Shown here in pieces: positions 63,913 to 64,000 of a DNA stretch of 64,000 nt. The notes under the pieces are model-generated. The model had not been told where the DNA came from. It worked only from the letters and a program-made list of their open reading frames with translations, and made no database searches. The stretch comes from Alphaproteobacteria bacterium. Lineage in GTDB: Bacteria; Pseudomonadota; Alphaproteobacteria; DSM-16000; Inquilinaceae. A program made the position numbers and the translations under genes. The stretch lies in the NCBI GenBank assembly GCA_028281925.1, contig JANQIX010000064.1:1-64000 (forward strand). The letters run 5' to 3'. Positions within the stretch are counted from its first letter, which is position 1, and each line of letters begins with the position of its first letter.

Positions 63913-63951
63913 CGTCTTGCCGGTGGTGGTGGTCTTCATCTTGTGCAGCAT
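63868..63951 (-). CDS. Thr-rich leader peptide of asd (27 residues)
   Basis: On the minus strand, 101 bases before the asd ATG, a 27-codon frame starts at ATG 63951 and ends at TAG 63868-63870. It contains four ACC codons in a row (7-10) then ACG ACC (13-14): six Thr in 27 codons. Another ATG at codon 5 (63939) could also start it. There is no strong ribosome site, so it may be leaderless. The run of Thr codons ends exactly where the first hairpin arm begins. Confidence 0.6.
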   Translation of the reverse strand: MLHKMKTTTTGKTTRLCGASAGARAVL

Positions 63952-64000
63952 GGTGACTGCAGCGTAGCGCGGACGCTGTGCCGGATAAAGGCCAATGATC

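Overview
This is a gene-dense, GC-rich, two-strand bacterial segment. Gene content points to an alphaproteobacterium, probably Rhodospirillales-like: atpD-atpC at an operon end, hslO-argF-argD, hemC with a hemD/mitofilin-type gene and hemY, tsaD beside YciI and EVE genes, an FnrN-type regulator and a Tat-exported OpgG/OpgD protein. No rRNA, tRNA, CRISPR array, insertion sequence or prophage was seen.

Layout. 1-7.3 kb: end of the ATP synthase operon, a diiron ferritin-like protein, a methyltransferase, an SDR, and the minus-strand argD-argF-hslO operon. 7.6-13.5 kb: a membrane protein/XRE regulator pair, a BCCT transporter with a 41-residue membrane partner, and a peptide-type binding protein with a P1 peptidase. 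A decayed copy of that binding protein lies on the far side of the BCCT gene. A fasciclin protein closes this part. 13.8-18.7 kb: an oxygen-sensing Fnr regulator with a perfect FNR box, RlmI, a PilZ protein and two tandem ABC-2 permeases. 18.7-23.8 kb: acetyl-CoA synthetase, Rieske, EVE and YciI proteins, a small phasin-like gene behind an AT-rich patch, and tsaD. 23.9-29.6 kb: hemC, a single open frame joining HemD to an HTH/coiled-coil (COG4223-like) protein, and hemY. 29.6-33.6 kb: a WbpL/WbpV/WbpM-like O-antigen initiation module. 33.7-37.8 kb: GST, M20 peptidase, AEC transporter and L,D-transpeptidase. 37.8-44.4 kb: a six-gene minus-strand nickel/peptide-type ABC operon ending in an EamA exporter, headed by a cobalamin riboswitch. 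44.6-53.7 kb: DUF1289 protein, OpgD, a sugar dehydrogenase, a Kef-type antiporter, an EamA permease, a methyltransferase and a rhodanese. 53.8-57.6 kb: 1-Cys peroxiredoxin, then a TetR regulator and a following gene cluster that share a matched operator. 57.8-64 kb: secreted and regulatory proteins, an orphan membrane protein, an ankyrin fragment, and asd.

The most notable signal is at the right end. On the minus strand, just upstream of asd, a 27-codon frame with six Thr codons overlaps mutually exclusive RNA hairpins. This is the layout of a threonine-responsive transcription attenuator. Other strong points are the B12-riboswitch transporter operon, the paired TetR operators, the HemD fusion, and the duplicated and decayed binding-protein gene flanking the BCCT locus.
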